Assembly: GCA_903845125.1 (NCBI GenBank)
Contig: CAIMWS010000506.1
Coordinates: 1 to 64,000 of the forward strand
Source of the DNA: an uncultured Verrucomicrobiota bacterium
GTDB lineage: Bacteria; Verrucomicrobiota; Verrucomicrobiia; Limisphaerales; UBA1319
Direction of reading: 5' to 3'
DNA length: 64,000 nt
Shown here: piece after piece, positions 44,399 through 53,520 of the stretch
Layout of the letters: each line of letters begins with the position of its first letter
Numbering within the stretch: the stretch's first letter is position 1
Notes under the pieces: model-generated
What the model was told of the DNA's origin: nothing
What the model saw: only the letters and a program-made list of their open reading frames with translations
Databases searched by the model: none
Position numbers and translations under genes: made by a program

Positions 44399-47300
44399 AT
44401 GCTGCACATTGCCCGACTGAAGAATTCCCGGCGGCCAGGCCGGAAGCCAGGAAACTATTTGCCTGTGGCCGGTCTCGCAGCCGGAATCGCCGCGGCCTGG
44501 CTGGCAACCCTGAGTGTGGGCGGGGCCGCCATGATGGATCCCGCTTTGGACGATCCCCAAGCCGAATGGTGTTACCTGGCCAAATCAACGACGGTGATCG
44601 GGGTGCCTTATCAGCCGGATGTCACGCAGATCACCTATGATGGAGCGGTGTTCACCCGCCATGCCGAGCTCTGTTTTTTCCACGGCTCGAACGACGTGCC
44701 CTTGCTGGCCCGCAGCAAAACCTTTTTGGAGGGGTGGATTCCGGTGGTGCAATTCGCCTGGCAGGCGGGTGGCATCGGCTACGATATCGAATATTTTGCC
44801 TTTCCGCTCGAGGGGGAGGCCGAAGAGAACACCGTCAACTTTGTGCAGGTGCGGATGCATAATGGGGGGGCGCAGCTGGCCGGTGGGAAGTGGACGGCGG
44901 CGCTGCGGCACAGCGGGCGGGATTACCGGAATGGCGGGGTGGCCTTTTCCCCCGCCTGGCGCTACGAGATGACTGATGCCGCCAGCTTCCGCGATGGAAA
45001 GCTGGTCTGCGCCTTCCCTCCGGGAGCCAGCCGGGAGGCGGTGCCGGGGGTCGCTTACGAGAAACCGTTTGCCGGGTTTGAGCAGAGCCTGACCGCCCGT
45101 GCCGAGTGCTGCCTGGTCCGTTACCAGCGCCCGCTGCGGCCGGGTGAGACGTTTGCCGCCACCTTCAAAATGCCGCGAATTCCAGTGCCCGGAAGCAATA
45201 CGGTATTCCTGGCAAAACTGGCCCGGGCCGATTACGGGGCTTATCGCGCCCGGACGATCCGTTATTGGCGGGAGAAATTGGCCGGCTGCGCCGAGTTTGA
45301 ATTTCCGGAGCGGCGGGTCCAGGATGCCCACCGCGCCAGCCTGGTGCACCTGCTGCTCGGCACCCGTAGCCAAAATGGGCGCCGGATGCAGACGGACGGC
45401 CTGCCCTACCCGGATTTTTTCCTTACCTCAGTGCCGGAGGTGACGATGCACTGCCTGACCAGCGGCTACCTGGAGCATCCCAAGGAACGCCTCATTCCCG
45501 ATTCCCTGGCGCAGCAGCAGGCGGATGGCCTGTATTTCGACCGGGCGGTTTCCCAAGGCCGCATCATTCCCGCCACCCAGGGGCACATCCTTTATTCGAT
45601 CGCCATGACGGTGCTGTTCACCCAGGACCAGGCACTGGCGCGGAAAATCTACCCCAGCCTGCGTCAAGCCGTGGCCTTTGTGGAAAATTCGGTGCGGACC
45701 AATCAATACGGGCTGCTGCCACGCTGCTGGCCCTACGACGCGGAAATGATCGATGGCCACTACACCGGGCAGAACCTGTTCGCCCTCATGGGGGTACGGT
45801 GCGCGGTGCGCGTGGCCCGGTTCCTGGGGGAAGCCCGGGACGCCAGCGCCTGGACCGACCTGGCCCACGCCTACGAGGCCAGCCTACGCAAGGCGATCGA
45901 TGCTTCAGCCAAACCGAACGGCTATGTGCCGACCGGGCTTTACGATTTCCTCAGCGGTCCCGCCGCCCCACGCGGATTCCCGGATTATGGGTGTAACTCC
46001 GATTGGGAAAACATGCTGCTGGCCTGCCCGACCGAGGTCCTGGCCCCGGGGGATCCACGGGTGAGGGGAACGCTCAACCAGGTCCGCCAAGGGTATGCCG
46101 AGGGCATCATGACCTACCGCCATGGCCAGCACCTGCACCAGTATATCACTTCCAACATGATCGAGCAGTATGCCGCGATGGGTGACGCCTTCACGGCCTG
46201 GAAAGATTTCTACCACCAATTGCTCCACAGCGGCTCGACCCATGAAAGCTTTGAAAACCTGGTCGTGCCGTGGACCGACCGGCAGGTGGATCCCGGCTGC
46301 CCGCCGCCGCACGTGTGGGGCACCAGCAAACAGGGGTTGATGGTCCGCAACCTGGTGCTGATGGAATATGGCGGCCGGTGCGGCCTGGAGCCTGACCGCA
46401 GGGAACTGTGGCTCTTCCATTGCCTTTCGCCGGCGTGGGTGAAACCCGGCGCCCGGGTGAGCCTGAAAAATGCCCCCACGGAGTTTGGCCTGGTGGAGGC
46501 GGTGATGAACTTCGAACCGGAGAGCGCGACGGTGACCTTATCCGGACGATTCCACACCCCGCCGGCTGCGGTGCGGCTGCGGGTGCCCTGGTTCAAAGAA
46601 CTGGTTCGATTCACCACCGATGCGCGCACGCAACGCCGCGAGGGGGATTCCCTCCTGGTCAGCCCGGACGCCACGCGGATCACGCTGGAATGGAAGGACC
46701 GTCCGGGCGCCCATGAGGGCACCCTGGCCGCCATCCTCACCGATTATCGTTCCGCGAACCGTTTTGCCGGGATCGATAAACAGGGCCGCCCCATCATCCA
46801 ACCCGGCCAGCCATTCCTGCTCCCCGATGAAAAACGCCCCGGACCGCAGCCGCTCAGTTTTGCCCTGGTCCGCGAGGCGTTCCTGCACGAATACGGGCGG
46901 CTGGCCCGGGAAAGCGTCGAGAAAGGGGGCCAGTTGCAGAAGGTGACCGCTCCCGCCCTGTTGACGGCGGAAGAACGCCAGCGCCGTTTCGCCGCCGAAC
47001 ATGGATCTTTTTCAATCATCAAAAACCTGGCCACCGGCTGCGCGGTGGAAGCGTCCGCCAGCCTGCCGGATCACGGCCCTGAACTGGCCACGGACGGCAA
47101 CTTGAGCCTGGACTCGAGCTGGCAGGCCGATCCCTGGCCGCAGTGGCTGAAGGTGGATCTCGGCAAAGTGCGCCGCCTCAAGGGGGTCCACGTCTGGACC
47201 TACTGGGGCAATGGCCGTTACTACCAATATACGGTCGAGGTTTCCGCCGATGGCCGGGATTGGTTTCTGGCGGGCGATCAGCGAGGGAACGTCCAGCCGG

Positions 47301-47428
47301 CGACAGCGGCGGGGGATGCGTTCGGTTTTGCTCCGCGCGAAGTGCGGTACATCCGGGTGAACCTGCTGTTCCACAGCCTGAATCCGGGCGCGCATATCGT
47401 GGAGGTGGGGGCCACCGCGGCCGATTGA
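44399..47428 (+). CDS. secreted (alpha/alpha)6 glycosidase with C-terminal F5/8C (CBM32-like) module
   Basis: 1009 aa with AAGGA 6 nt before the ATG at 44399 (44396 is an adjacent ATG) and signal region YLPVAGLAAGIAAAWLATLSVGG. After a ~270-residue beta-rich domain comes a six-hairpin region (QDAHRASLVHLLLGTRSQNGRRMQTDGLPYPDFFLTSVPEV; QGHILYSIAMTVLFTQDQALARKIYPSLRQAVAFVE; WTDLAHAYEASLRKAID). The end (IIKNLATGCAVEASASLPDHG, ATDGNLSLDSSWQAD, WLKVDLGKVRRLKGVHVWTYW) is an F5/8 type C discoidin module for galactose-type sugars. GH family not determined. A sugar porter follows 56 nt downstream. Confidence 0.82.
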   Translation: MLHIARLKNSRRPGRKPGNYLPVAGLAAGIAAAWLATLSVGGAAMMDPALDDPQAEWCYLAKSTTVIGVPYQPDVTQITYDGAVFTRHAELCFFHGSNDVPLLARSKTFLEGWIPVVQFAWQAGGIGYDIEYFAFPLEGEAEENTVNFVQVRMHNGGAQLAGGKWTAALRHSGRDYRNGGVAFSPAWRYEMTDAASFRDGKLVCAFPPGASREAVPGVAYEKPFAGFEQSLTARAECCLVRYQRPLRPGETFAATFKMPRIPVPGSNTVFLAKLARADYGAYRARTIRYWREKLAGCAEFEFPERRVQDAHRASLVHLLLGTRSQNGRRMQTDGLPYPDFFLTSVPEVTMHCLTSGYLEHPKERLIPDSLAQQQADGLYFDRAVSQGRIIPATQGHILYSIAMTVLFTQDQALARKIYPSLRQAVAFVENSVRTNQYGLLPRCWPYDAEMIDGHYTGQNLFALMGVRCAVRVARFLGEARDASAWTDLAHAYEASLRKAIDASAKPNGYVPTGLYDFLSGPAAPRGFPDYGCNSDWENMLLACPTEVLAPGDPRVRGTLNQVRQGYAEGIMTYRHGQHLHQYITSNMIEQYAAMGDAFTAWKDFYHQLLHSGSTHESFENLVVPWTDRQVDPGCPPPHVWGTSKQGLMVRNLVLMEYGGRCGLEPDRRELWLFHCLSPAWVKPGARVSLKNAPTEFGLVEAVMNFEPESATVTLSGRFHTPPAAVRLRVPWFKELVRFTTDARTQRREGDSLLVSPDATRITLEWKDRPGAHEGTLAAILTDYRSANRFAGIDKQGRPIIQPGQPFLLPDEKRPGPQPLSFALVREAFLHEYGRLARESVEKGGQLQKVTAPALLTAEERQRRFAAEHGSFSIIKNLATGCAVEASASLPDHGPELATDGNLSLDSSWQADPWPQWLKVDLGKVRRLKGVHVWTYWGNGRYYQYTVEVSADGRDWFLAGDQRGNVQPATAAGDAFGFAPREVRYIRVNLLFHSLNPGAHIVEVGATAAD

Positions 47429-47484
47429 CGCCTGGTGAATGAGGAGACCGGCTGGCCATTTCTGTGGACCGCAGCGGGCTTCGC

Positions 47485-48927
47485 ATGGATAATTCGACTC
47501 CTATGGACTCGAAAACAACACCGGAAAAAGAGACGTCCGCACCCCGCCGGCGGGGCTGGTTCCGCTGGGTGATTTGCGCGGTTTTGTTTTTCGCCACCAC
47601 CATCAATTACATCGACCGCCAGATCATTGGCATCCTGAAGCAAACCTTGGAGGTGCAACTCGGGTGGTCGGAAAAGGATTACGCCCAGATCGTCTTCTCC
47701 TTCCAGGCGGCCTATGCCATCGGCTACCTGGTGGGGGGCCGGATGATGGACTGGATCGGCCTGCGTTTGGGGTATGCCCTGGCGGTGGGCTTGTGGAGTG
47801 TGGCGGCGGTGGCGCACGGGTGGATGCGGTCGGTTTCCGGATTTTGCGCCGTGCGCGCCGGCCTGGGTTTGGCGGAGGGGGGCAATTTCCCGGCCGCCAT
47901 CAAAACGGTGGCGGAGTGGTTCCCCCGCCAGGAGCGGGCCCTGGCCACCGGCATTTTCAATGCGGGCAGCAATGTCGGGGCGTTGGTCACGCCCATCCTG
48001 GTGCCGTGGCTGACCCTGCGGTTCGGCTGGCCGGCGGCCTTTTGGGTGACCGGCAGCCTGGGGTTTTTCTGGCTGTGCTCGTGGGTGTGGCTTTACCGCC
48101 ATCCGGCCACGCATCCCCGGCTGGGCCAGGCTGAACTGGCCCATATTCAGAGCGATGCCCCGGATCCCGCGGTGCGGGTATCCTGGCTGGCGCTGCTGGG
48201 CTGCCGGCCAACCTGGGCTTTTTTGCTGGCCAATTTCCTGGTCAGCCCAGTCTGGTGGTTTTACCTGTTTTGGATCCCGAGCTTTCTGAACAAACAATAT
48301 CACCTGAACCTCCAGGATCTGGGAGCACCGCTGGTGGCCATCTACCTGTTCGCCGATGTGGGGAGCATCGGCGGGGGCTGGCTCTCCTCCCATTGGCTGA
48401 AAGGCGGGTGGAGTGTCAATGCCGCGCGCAAAACCGCTTTGCTGGTTTGCGCGCTGTGCGTCGTGCCCATATATACGGCCTCCTCGGTGAGCCAGCTTTG
48501 GCTGGCGGTCGGCCTGATCGGCCTGGCGGCGGCGGCCCACCAGGGCTTTTCGGCTAATCTTTACACGGTGGTGTCGGACACCGTGCCCCGGCAATACGTC
48601 AGTTCCGTGGTTGGGATCGGCGGGATGGCCGGCGCCATCGGCGGCATGATTTTCGCCAAGATCGCCGGGCACGTTTTGCAGGAGGGGCAATTATCACAGT
48701 CTTTGTATGTCCTGGCCAGCGCGGCGGGCATGGCTGGGGGGGGCGGCCTGGCCGCGGGTGCGGGGGGCAGCCTGTTTTGCCTGCCCGCCCAGGCGTTGGT
48801 GCTGCAGCAGGGGCATGCCTACCAGCCGCTCTTTATCATGGCCTCCCTGGCATATTTGATGGCGCTGGGCCTGGTCCACCTGTTGCTGCCGAAAATGCGG
48901 CCCATGCAGCCGGTGGTTCCTGCGTGA
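47485..48927 (+). CDS. MFS transporter, anion:cation symporter family (hexuronate-type)
   Basis: About 480 aa (47503 is an alternative start). Twelve-helix MFS porter. The opening VICAVLFFATTINYIDRQIIGILKQTL and the motifs GGRMMDWIGLRLGYALAVGLWS and RAGLGLAEGGNFPAAIKTVAEWFPRQERALATGIFNAGSNVGAL are those of ExuT/glucarate-type symporters, which import hexuronates or aldarates with protons. An extra ~40 residues, rich in Gly and Ala, lie before the last helix (around GMAGGGGLAAGAGGSLFCLP). It follows the (alpha/alpha)6 glycosidase and may import its acidic product. Confidence 0.92.
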   Translation: MDNSTPMDSKTTPEKETSAPRRRGWFRWVICAVLFFATTINYIDRQIIGILKQTLEVQLGWSEKDYAQIVFSFQAAYAIGYLVGGRMMDWIGLRLGYALAVGLWSVAAVAHGWMRSVSGFCAVRAGLGLAEGGNFPAAIKTVAEWFPRQERALATGIFNAGSNVGALVTPILVPWLTLRFGWPAAFWVTGSLGFFWLCSWVWLYRHPATHPRLGQAELAHIQSDAPDPAVRVSWLALLGCRPTWAFLLANFLVSPVWWFYLFWIPSFLNKQYHLNLQDLGAPLVAIYLFADVGSIGGGWLSSHWLKGGWSVNAARKTALLVCALCVVPIYTASSVSQLWLAVGLIGLAAAAHQGFSANLYTVVSDTVPRQYVSSVVGIGGMAGAIGGMIFAKIAGHVLQEGQLSQSLYVLASAAGMAGGGGLAAGAGGSLFCLPAQALVLQQGHAYQPLFIMASLAYLMALGLVHLLLPKMRPMQPVVPA

Positions 48928-48941
48928 GCCGGTTCGGCTCC

Positions 48942-50279
48942 CTACTGGGCGGCGATGCCATAGAGGCTTTTGGAGGTGCGGATGAATAGCCGCCGGCCGG
49001 CGACTGCCACCGAAGACATCACCGGGCCTTCGCCCATGGGAATGGTGGCGAGAATTTCAAACTTTTCCCCGGCGGAAACCACCACCACGGTGCCTTCTTC
49101 ACTGACACAATAGATTTTGCCATCGGCACCGGTGGGGGAAGCGTTGAAGATCTCGCGGATGCCCAAGCGGCCCTGCCAGACTTTTTCGCCGGTGGCCGGC
49201 TGGAAGCAAGTCAGTACCTGGCGGTCGCCATCCAGCACGAAGAGCTTGTCCCGGTAATACAAAGGCGTGCAGACATCCGGCACATAGATGGTGGTTTGCC
49301 AGGCTTCATCCGGGGGCCCCAGTTGGCCGGAGCGGCCGGTTCGCAAGGCGATCAGCATCTCCCTTTTAGGCCCGCAGGCGAAGACCAAGCCGGGGGCGCA
49401 CACCGGGCTGGGGACAATGCGCCCGCCCGGGTTTTTCAGGCGGTTCAAACCGGAGTAACGCCAGATTTCAGCGCCGGTGTCCGGGTGGTGGGCGGTGACA
49501 CAATCGGCGCCCAGGAGAATGAGTTCCGTGCCGTTGGCGCCAGCCCGGGGCAGGGGAGTGGTGTAGGCCTCCATGGCTTCCTCGCGGGCGTCCGAGGGCC
49601 GCTCGTGCCGCCATAAGGTGCGGCCGGTGGCCGGGTCCAGGCAGATCAGCCAGGATTGGCGGGTGGGCCGGCCATCGAGGGCGTGGCCATAGGTGGGCGG
49701 ATTGCGCTGCAGGAGCGGCACGTAAAGTTTTCCGGCATACAGGAGGGGGCTGGCTCCATAGAGGAACAAGTTGGCGAAAGCGCCAAATTCCCCGCTGAGT
49801 TGGCGCTGCCAGGCCAGGTTGCCGTGGAAATCGTACGCGGCGAGGTCGCTGGACCCGAACAAGGCATAAACGCGCTGGCCATCGGTGACGGGCGAGCAGG
49901 AGGCCAGGTTGTTTTTGCCCTGCACGCGGTCCCCTTCGCCCACTTTCCGGGACCAGAGGATTTTGCCGTCCACGGCCTGGATGCAGAACAAACGCAGGTT
50001 TTTTTCGGGGTCGGGGCTGGATACGAAAACGTGGTTATCCCAAACCACCGGGGTGGCGCCGCTGCGGCCCGGCAGCGGGGTGCTCCAAACCGAGGGGTCG
50101 GCCAGGGTCCATTGCGCCGGGAGGTTGGTTTCCGAGGTGGCGCCATTGAAAAAAGGCCCACGCCATTGGGGCCAGTTTTCAGCCAAAGCGCAGCCAGGCC
50201 AGGCCCCCAGCAAACCGAGGCACACCCAGGCCCAGGGCTGGCTGGCCCACCAATTTTTCACCGCCGCAATCATGCCCAT
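48942..50279 (-). CDS. secreted PQQ-type beta-propeller protein
   Basis: 445 aa with the start at 50279 (signal WAWVCLGLLGAWPGCALA). NWPQWRGPFFNGAT opens the mature chain, a phrase typical of Verrucomicrobia and Planctomycetes PQQ-like propellers. Repeats such as FCIQAVDGKILWSRKVGEG, CLDPATGRTLWRHERP and TCFQPATGEKVWQGRLG each give one blade ending in a Trp. No quinoprotein dehydrogenase active site was identified, so a scaffold or binding role is likely. It begins 24 nt after the CE4-GH3 gene on the same strand. Confidence 0.87.
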   Translation of the reverse strand: MGMIAAVKNWWASQPWAWVCLGLLGAWPGCALAENWPQWRGPFFNGATSETNLPAQWTLADPSVWSTPLPGRSGATPVVWDNHVFVSSPDPEKNLRLFCIQAVDGKILWSRKVGEGDRVQGKNNLASCSPVTDGQRVYALFGSSDLAAYDFHGNLAWQRQLSGEFGAFANLFLYGASPLLYAGKLYVPLLQRNPPTYGHALDGRPTRQSWLICLDPATGRTLWRHERPSDAREEAMEAYTTPLPRAGANGTELILLGADCVTAHHPDTGAEIWRYSGLNRLKNPGGRIVPSPVCAPGLVFACGPKREMLIALRTGRSGQLGPPDEAWQTTIYVPDVCTPLYYRDKLFVLDGDRQVLTCFQPATGEKVWQGRLGIREIFNASPTGADGKIYCVSEEGTVVVVSAGEKFEILATIPMGEGPVMSSVAVAGRRLFIRTSKSLYGIAAQ

Positions 50280-50302
50280 GTTTTTCAGACGCCGGCCCGG
50301 GC

Positions 50303-53300
50303 TCAAGGCTTCATCGTCACCTCGAATGATCCGCGCAGCCGGATGTCTTTGGAGGAGGCGCCGACCATGACTTCAAATTTGCCGGGTTCCACCACCCACT
50401 CGAGGTGGCGGTCCAGCAATGCCAATTCATCGGGGCCCAGGGTGAATTGCGCTTCCCTGGTTTCTCCGGGGTTGAGAGTCAGCCGGGCAAAGCCGCGCAA
50501 TTGCAGGACGGGAACAACCATGGTGGAGATCGCGCGGCGCAGGTAAAGTTGCGCCACCTCCGTCCCGGCGCGCGAGCCGGTGTTGGCCACCTGGCAGGTG
50601 ATCGTGAGGCGGCCGCCGGGCCCCGTCCTGGCCGGGCTGATTTTCAGCTGGCGGTATTCGAACTGCGTGTAGCTCAAACCGAAACCGAACTCATAGAGCG
50701 GCTCGGGATCCAGGTCCGCGTAAGGTTTGCCCCAGCCATGGTTCACCCAATAGTTTTTCGCGGGTTTGCTGTTGTAATAGACCGGCAGTTGGCCGGCGTG
50801 GCGCGGCACGGTAATGGTCAGCCGGCCGGACGGATTGCAGGCGCCAAATAAAACGTCCGCCACCGCCTGGCCGCCCAACTCGCCACCAATCCAGGCCTCC
50901 ACCAGGGCTGGAACATGCGCCGACACCCAGCGGGTGGCCAGGGGGCGGCCATTGATCAGAACCACGACGGTGGGGGTGCCGGTTTCGTGCACGGCTTGGA
51001 TGAGCTGCTCCTGCAATCCGGTCAGTTCCAGGGTGGCCACGTCGTAGCCTTCACCGTCCGTTCCTTTTTTGCCGGGAGCGCGCCATTCGTTTTCGCCCAC
51101 CACCACCACCGCCACCTCCGCGGCCCGGGCGGCGATCCGGGCCTGCTCGATTTCGTTCACTTCCCGGCCGGTGACGGCGCAGCCTTGGACATAGGTAACC
51201 CGGGTCTGCGGTGACACGGCGGCCTTGAGGCCGGCCAGGACGGTTACCACGGGTTGGAGGACCTTTAACGCGGTGTAATCGCCCAGTTGGTTGAGCGGGT
51301 GATCGGCGTTGGGGCCGATGACGGCCAGGGAAGCCAGATTCGTTTTCAGCGGCAGCAAGCCGCCTGCGTTTTTCAGCAACACAATGCCCTCCCGTGCCGC
51401 CTGCAGGGCCAGCGCCACGTGGTTGGTGGCATGCGAAACCGCCAGCGCCCGCCGCTCATCGGCCAGCGGATTTTCAAAAAGGCCGAGGCGGAATTTCTGT
51501 TTCAACACCCGGCGAACCGAGCGGTCCACCAGTTCCATGGGGGTTCGGCCTTCCCGCACGCTCCGCACCAGATCCTGCAGGTAGGCTCTTTCGTGGGAGA
51601 TGCCCACATCCACCCCCGCCCGCAGGGCTTGTTCGCCGGCGGCTTGTTCGGAGTCCGCCAGGCCTTCGTAGAGCAGGGTGGAGATGCCGCTGCCTTCGCT
51701 CAAGACGAGGCCATCGAAGCCCAATTCCTGGCGCAGGATGCGGCCGAGGATGAAATCCGACGCGTGCGTTGGGACGCCGTCGACGGCCGGGTAGGTGGCC
51801 ATCACTCCCAGGGCGCCGTGCCGGCGGATGCCAGCCACCCAGGGGGGCAGGAACACCTCCCGCAGCGTGCGTTCGGAGATTTCCATGGCGCCCCGCTCCA
51901 GGCCGCTCAGGGGCTGGCTTTGGCCTGGGTAATGGCACAGGCCGGCGACGACCTTGTCAGGCGCGGACACTTGATCGCCCTGCGCGCCCTGGACGATGGC
52001 CTCGGCGATCCGGGCACAGAGGTATGGATCTTCACCATAGCCTTCCTGGTTGCGGCCCAGGCGGGGATCGCGGTTGGGCTCCACCACCAGGGTGAATAAT
52101 TGGTGGATGCCCACCGCCCGCGCTTCGCGCGCGGCCGCGGCGTAAATCTGCTGCAGCAGGGCGGGATTCCAGGTGCTCCCCAGGGCCAGGCCTTCCGGGA
52201 AAATGGTGCCGCCGCTGCACATCAGGCCATGGGTGCCCTCCTCGGTCTGGAGCAGGGGGATTTGGAGGCGGGTCGCCCGGGTGGCGGTCCGCTGCAGTTC
52301 GTTGAAAAACCCGGCTTGCTGCTTTGGGCCCTGGTGCAGGATGGTGTTGGCCAGGGTGAAAAAACCACCCGCCGGGCCGATCCCCGGCACCCATTTCCCG
52401 GCGGCGAATTTCCGGCAGGCTTCCATTTTGGCGGCGTCGGAGCCGCCCAGCTCCCCGACATAAACACACGGCATGTTGAGTTGCCCCACTTTTTCCTCCA
52501 GGGTCATGCGGCTCAGCAAGTCCTCCAGGCGCCGCTCGGTGGGGAGCAAGGCATCCTGGTAGTCCGGCCGGGGGCGCTGGACCGCCTCTCCCCGCTGGCC
52601 CGCCACATAAGTGGCGACCGCCTGCACGGTGTCGATCCACAGGGGATGGGCGGGATCCCGCGCATAAGCCAGGACGGCTTCCAACACATCCAGCCGCGTG
52701 GTTTGGAACTGGTTGGTGTTCCCCATCTCATGGCCGGCCAGCACCAGCCAGCCGCCCCGCTCCACGGCCTGCGTCAGCAGCGGCAGGAACTGCTCGAAGC
52801 TGCGGTTGTCGCTGGACACTCCCAGCAATTGGGCCAGGTCGCCATAGGCTGGATCATTGGCGGTCTCGTCCAGGTAGCCGCGCCCGGCCAGGAATTGATG
52901 GGCCACCAGGGGCACATAACTTTGCGATCCGCCCTCGCGCCCGAGCAGTTTCTGGCCGCAAGGATACCCGAAAGTCTGCGGCGACACCCCGAGCATGGAC
53001 TCGATGAGTTGGGTGGCTTCGCGCAATTCCTGGCGCATTTGCCCGATGGTGTAATCCTCCAAGGCCTTGTCCCGGGACCAGGGGAAATTCCCGGTGCACG
53101 GATGGTTCAGGGAATGGTTGCCGATCTCGTGCCCCGCCGCCACCGCCTTTTTCCAGCCCTCCAGGCGTTTGCCGACATTACCGGGGGAAACGTAAAAGGT
53201 GGCCTTTACCCCCTGGCTGGCCAGCCAGCCCAGCCCGGCATCCACCTGGCTCAGCCGGGCATCGTCAAAGCTGAGGCTCAACGCGGCCCGCTTGCCCTCC

Positions 53301-53407
53301 GGCCAGGGAAAACGGACGAGGTTGTTAGTGGTGGGGGACGGGGCCGCTGGCAACGCCATGGCCGTCAGCCATGCCAGCCCAGCCAGCCAATGCAGTTGGG
53401 GATTCAT
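50303..53407 (-). CDS. secreted polysaccharide deacetylase (NodB/CE4)-GH3 fusion
   Basis: 1034 aa with signal peptide. Residues ~38-260 are a NodB deacetylase: catalytic and metal Asp48-Asp49 (LSLSFDDARLS), metal His98 and His102 (HEIGNHSLNHP), late motif WLVLAGHEMGN. Residues ~290 onward are GH3: start RRLEDLLSRMTLEEKVGQ, then a GH3 C-terminal domain and a fibronectin III-like end (YEFGFGLSYTQFEYRQLKI). Two canonical GH3 positions differ: the KHF motif reads CHY (491-493), and the nucleophile strand reads LVLSEGSG with Glu571 instead of Asp. It may deacetylate and then cleave one amino-sugar glycan; that is inference. Confidence 0.88.
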   Translation of the reverse strand: MNPQLHWLAGLAWLTAMALPAAPSPTTNNLVRFPWPEGKRAALSLSFDDARLSQVDAGLGWLASQGVKATFYVSPGNVGKRLEGWKKAVAAGHEIGNHSLNHPCTGNFPWSRDKALEDYTIGQMRQELREATQLIESMLGVSPQTFGYPCGQKLLGREGGSQSYVPLVAHQFLAGRGYLDETANDPAYGDLAQLLGVSSDNRSFEQFLPLLTQAVERGGWLVLAGHEMGNTNQFQTTRLDVLEAVLAYARDPAHPLWIDTVQAVATYVAGQRGEAVQRPRPDYQDALLPTERRLEDLLSRMTLEEKVGQLNMPCVYVGELGGSDAAKMEACRKFAAGKWVPGIGPAGGFFTLANTILHQGPKQQAGFFNELQRTATRATRLQIPLLQTEEGTHGLMCSGGTIFPEGLALGSTWNPALLQQIYAAAAREARAVGIHQLFTLVVEPNRDPRLGRNQEGYGEDPYLCARIAEAIVQGAQGDQVSAPDKVVAGLCHYPGQSQPLSGLERGAMEISERTLREVFLPPWVAGIRRHGALGVMATYPAVDGVPTHASDFILGRILRQELGFDGLVLSEGSGISTLLYEGLADSEQAAGEQALRAGVDVGISHERAYLQDLVRSVREGRTPMELVDRSVRRVLKQKFRLGLFENPLADERRALAVSHATNHVALALQAAREGIVLLKNAGGLLPLKTNLASLAVIGPNADHPLNQLGDYTALKVLQPVVTVLAGLKAAVSPQTRVTYVQGCAVTGREVNEIEQARIAARAAEVAVVVVGENEWRAPGKKGTDGEGYDVATLELTGLQEQLIQAVHETGTPTVVVLINGRPLATRWVSAHVPALVEAWIGGELGGQAVADVLFGACNPSGRLTITVPRHAGQLPVYYNSKPAKNYWVNHGWGKPYADLDPEPLYEFGFGLSYTQFEYRQLKISPARTGPGGRLTITCQVANTGSRAGTEVAQLYLRRAISTMVVPVLQLRGFARLTLNPGETREAQFTLGPDELALLDRHLEWVVEPGKFEVMVGASSKDIRLRGSFEVTMKP

Positions 53408-53520
53408 GTTGAATCCTTGAATAGCAGATTGAAATCAGGGAGGCGAACAAAAATCCGCTGATTCGCGACGGGGGTGCCCGGCCGAAATTGGCTCTGGGAA
53501 GCCGGGTTTTTCAGCTTACC

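Noticed and set aside
52100-53461. 453-aa plus-strand frame
   Set aside because: Antisense to the deacetylase-GH3 gene, whose NodB and GH3 motifs are unambiguous.
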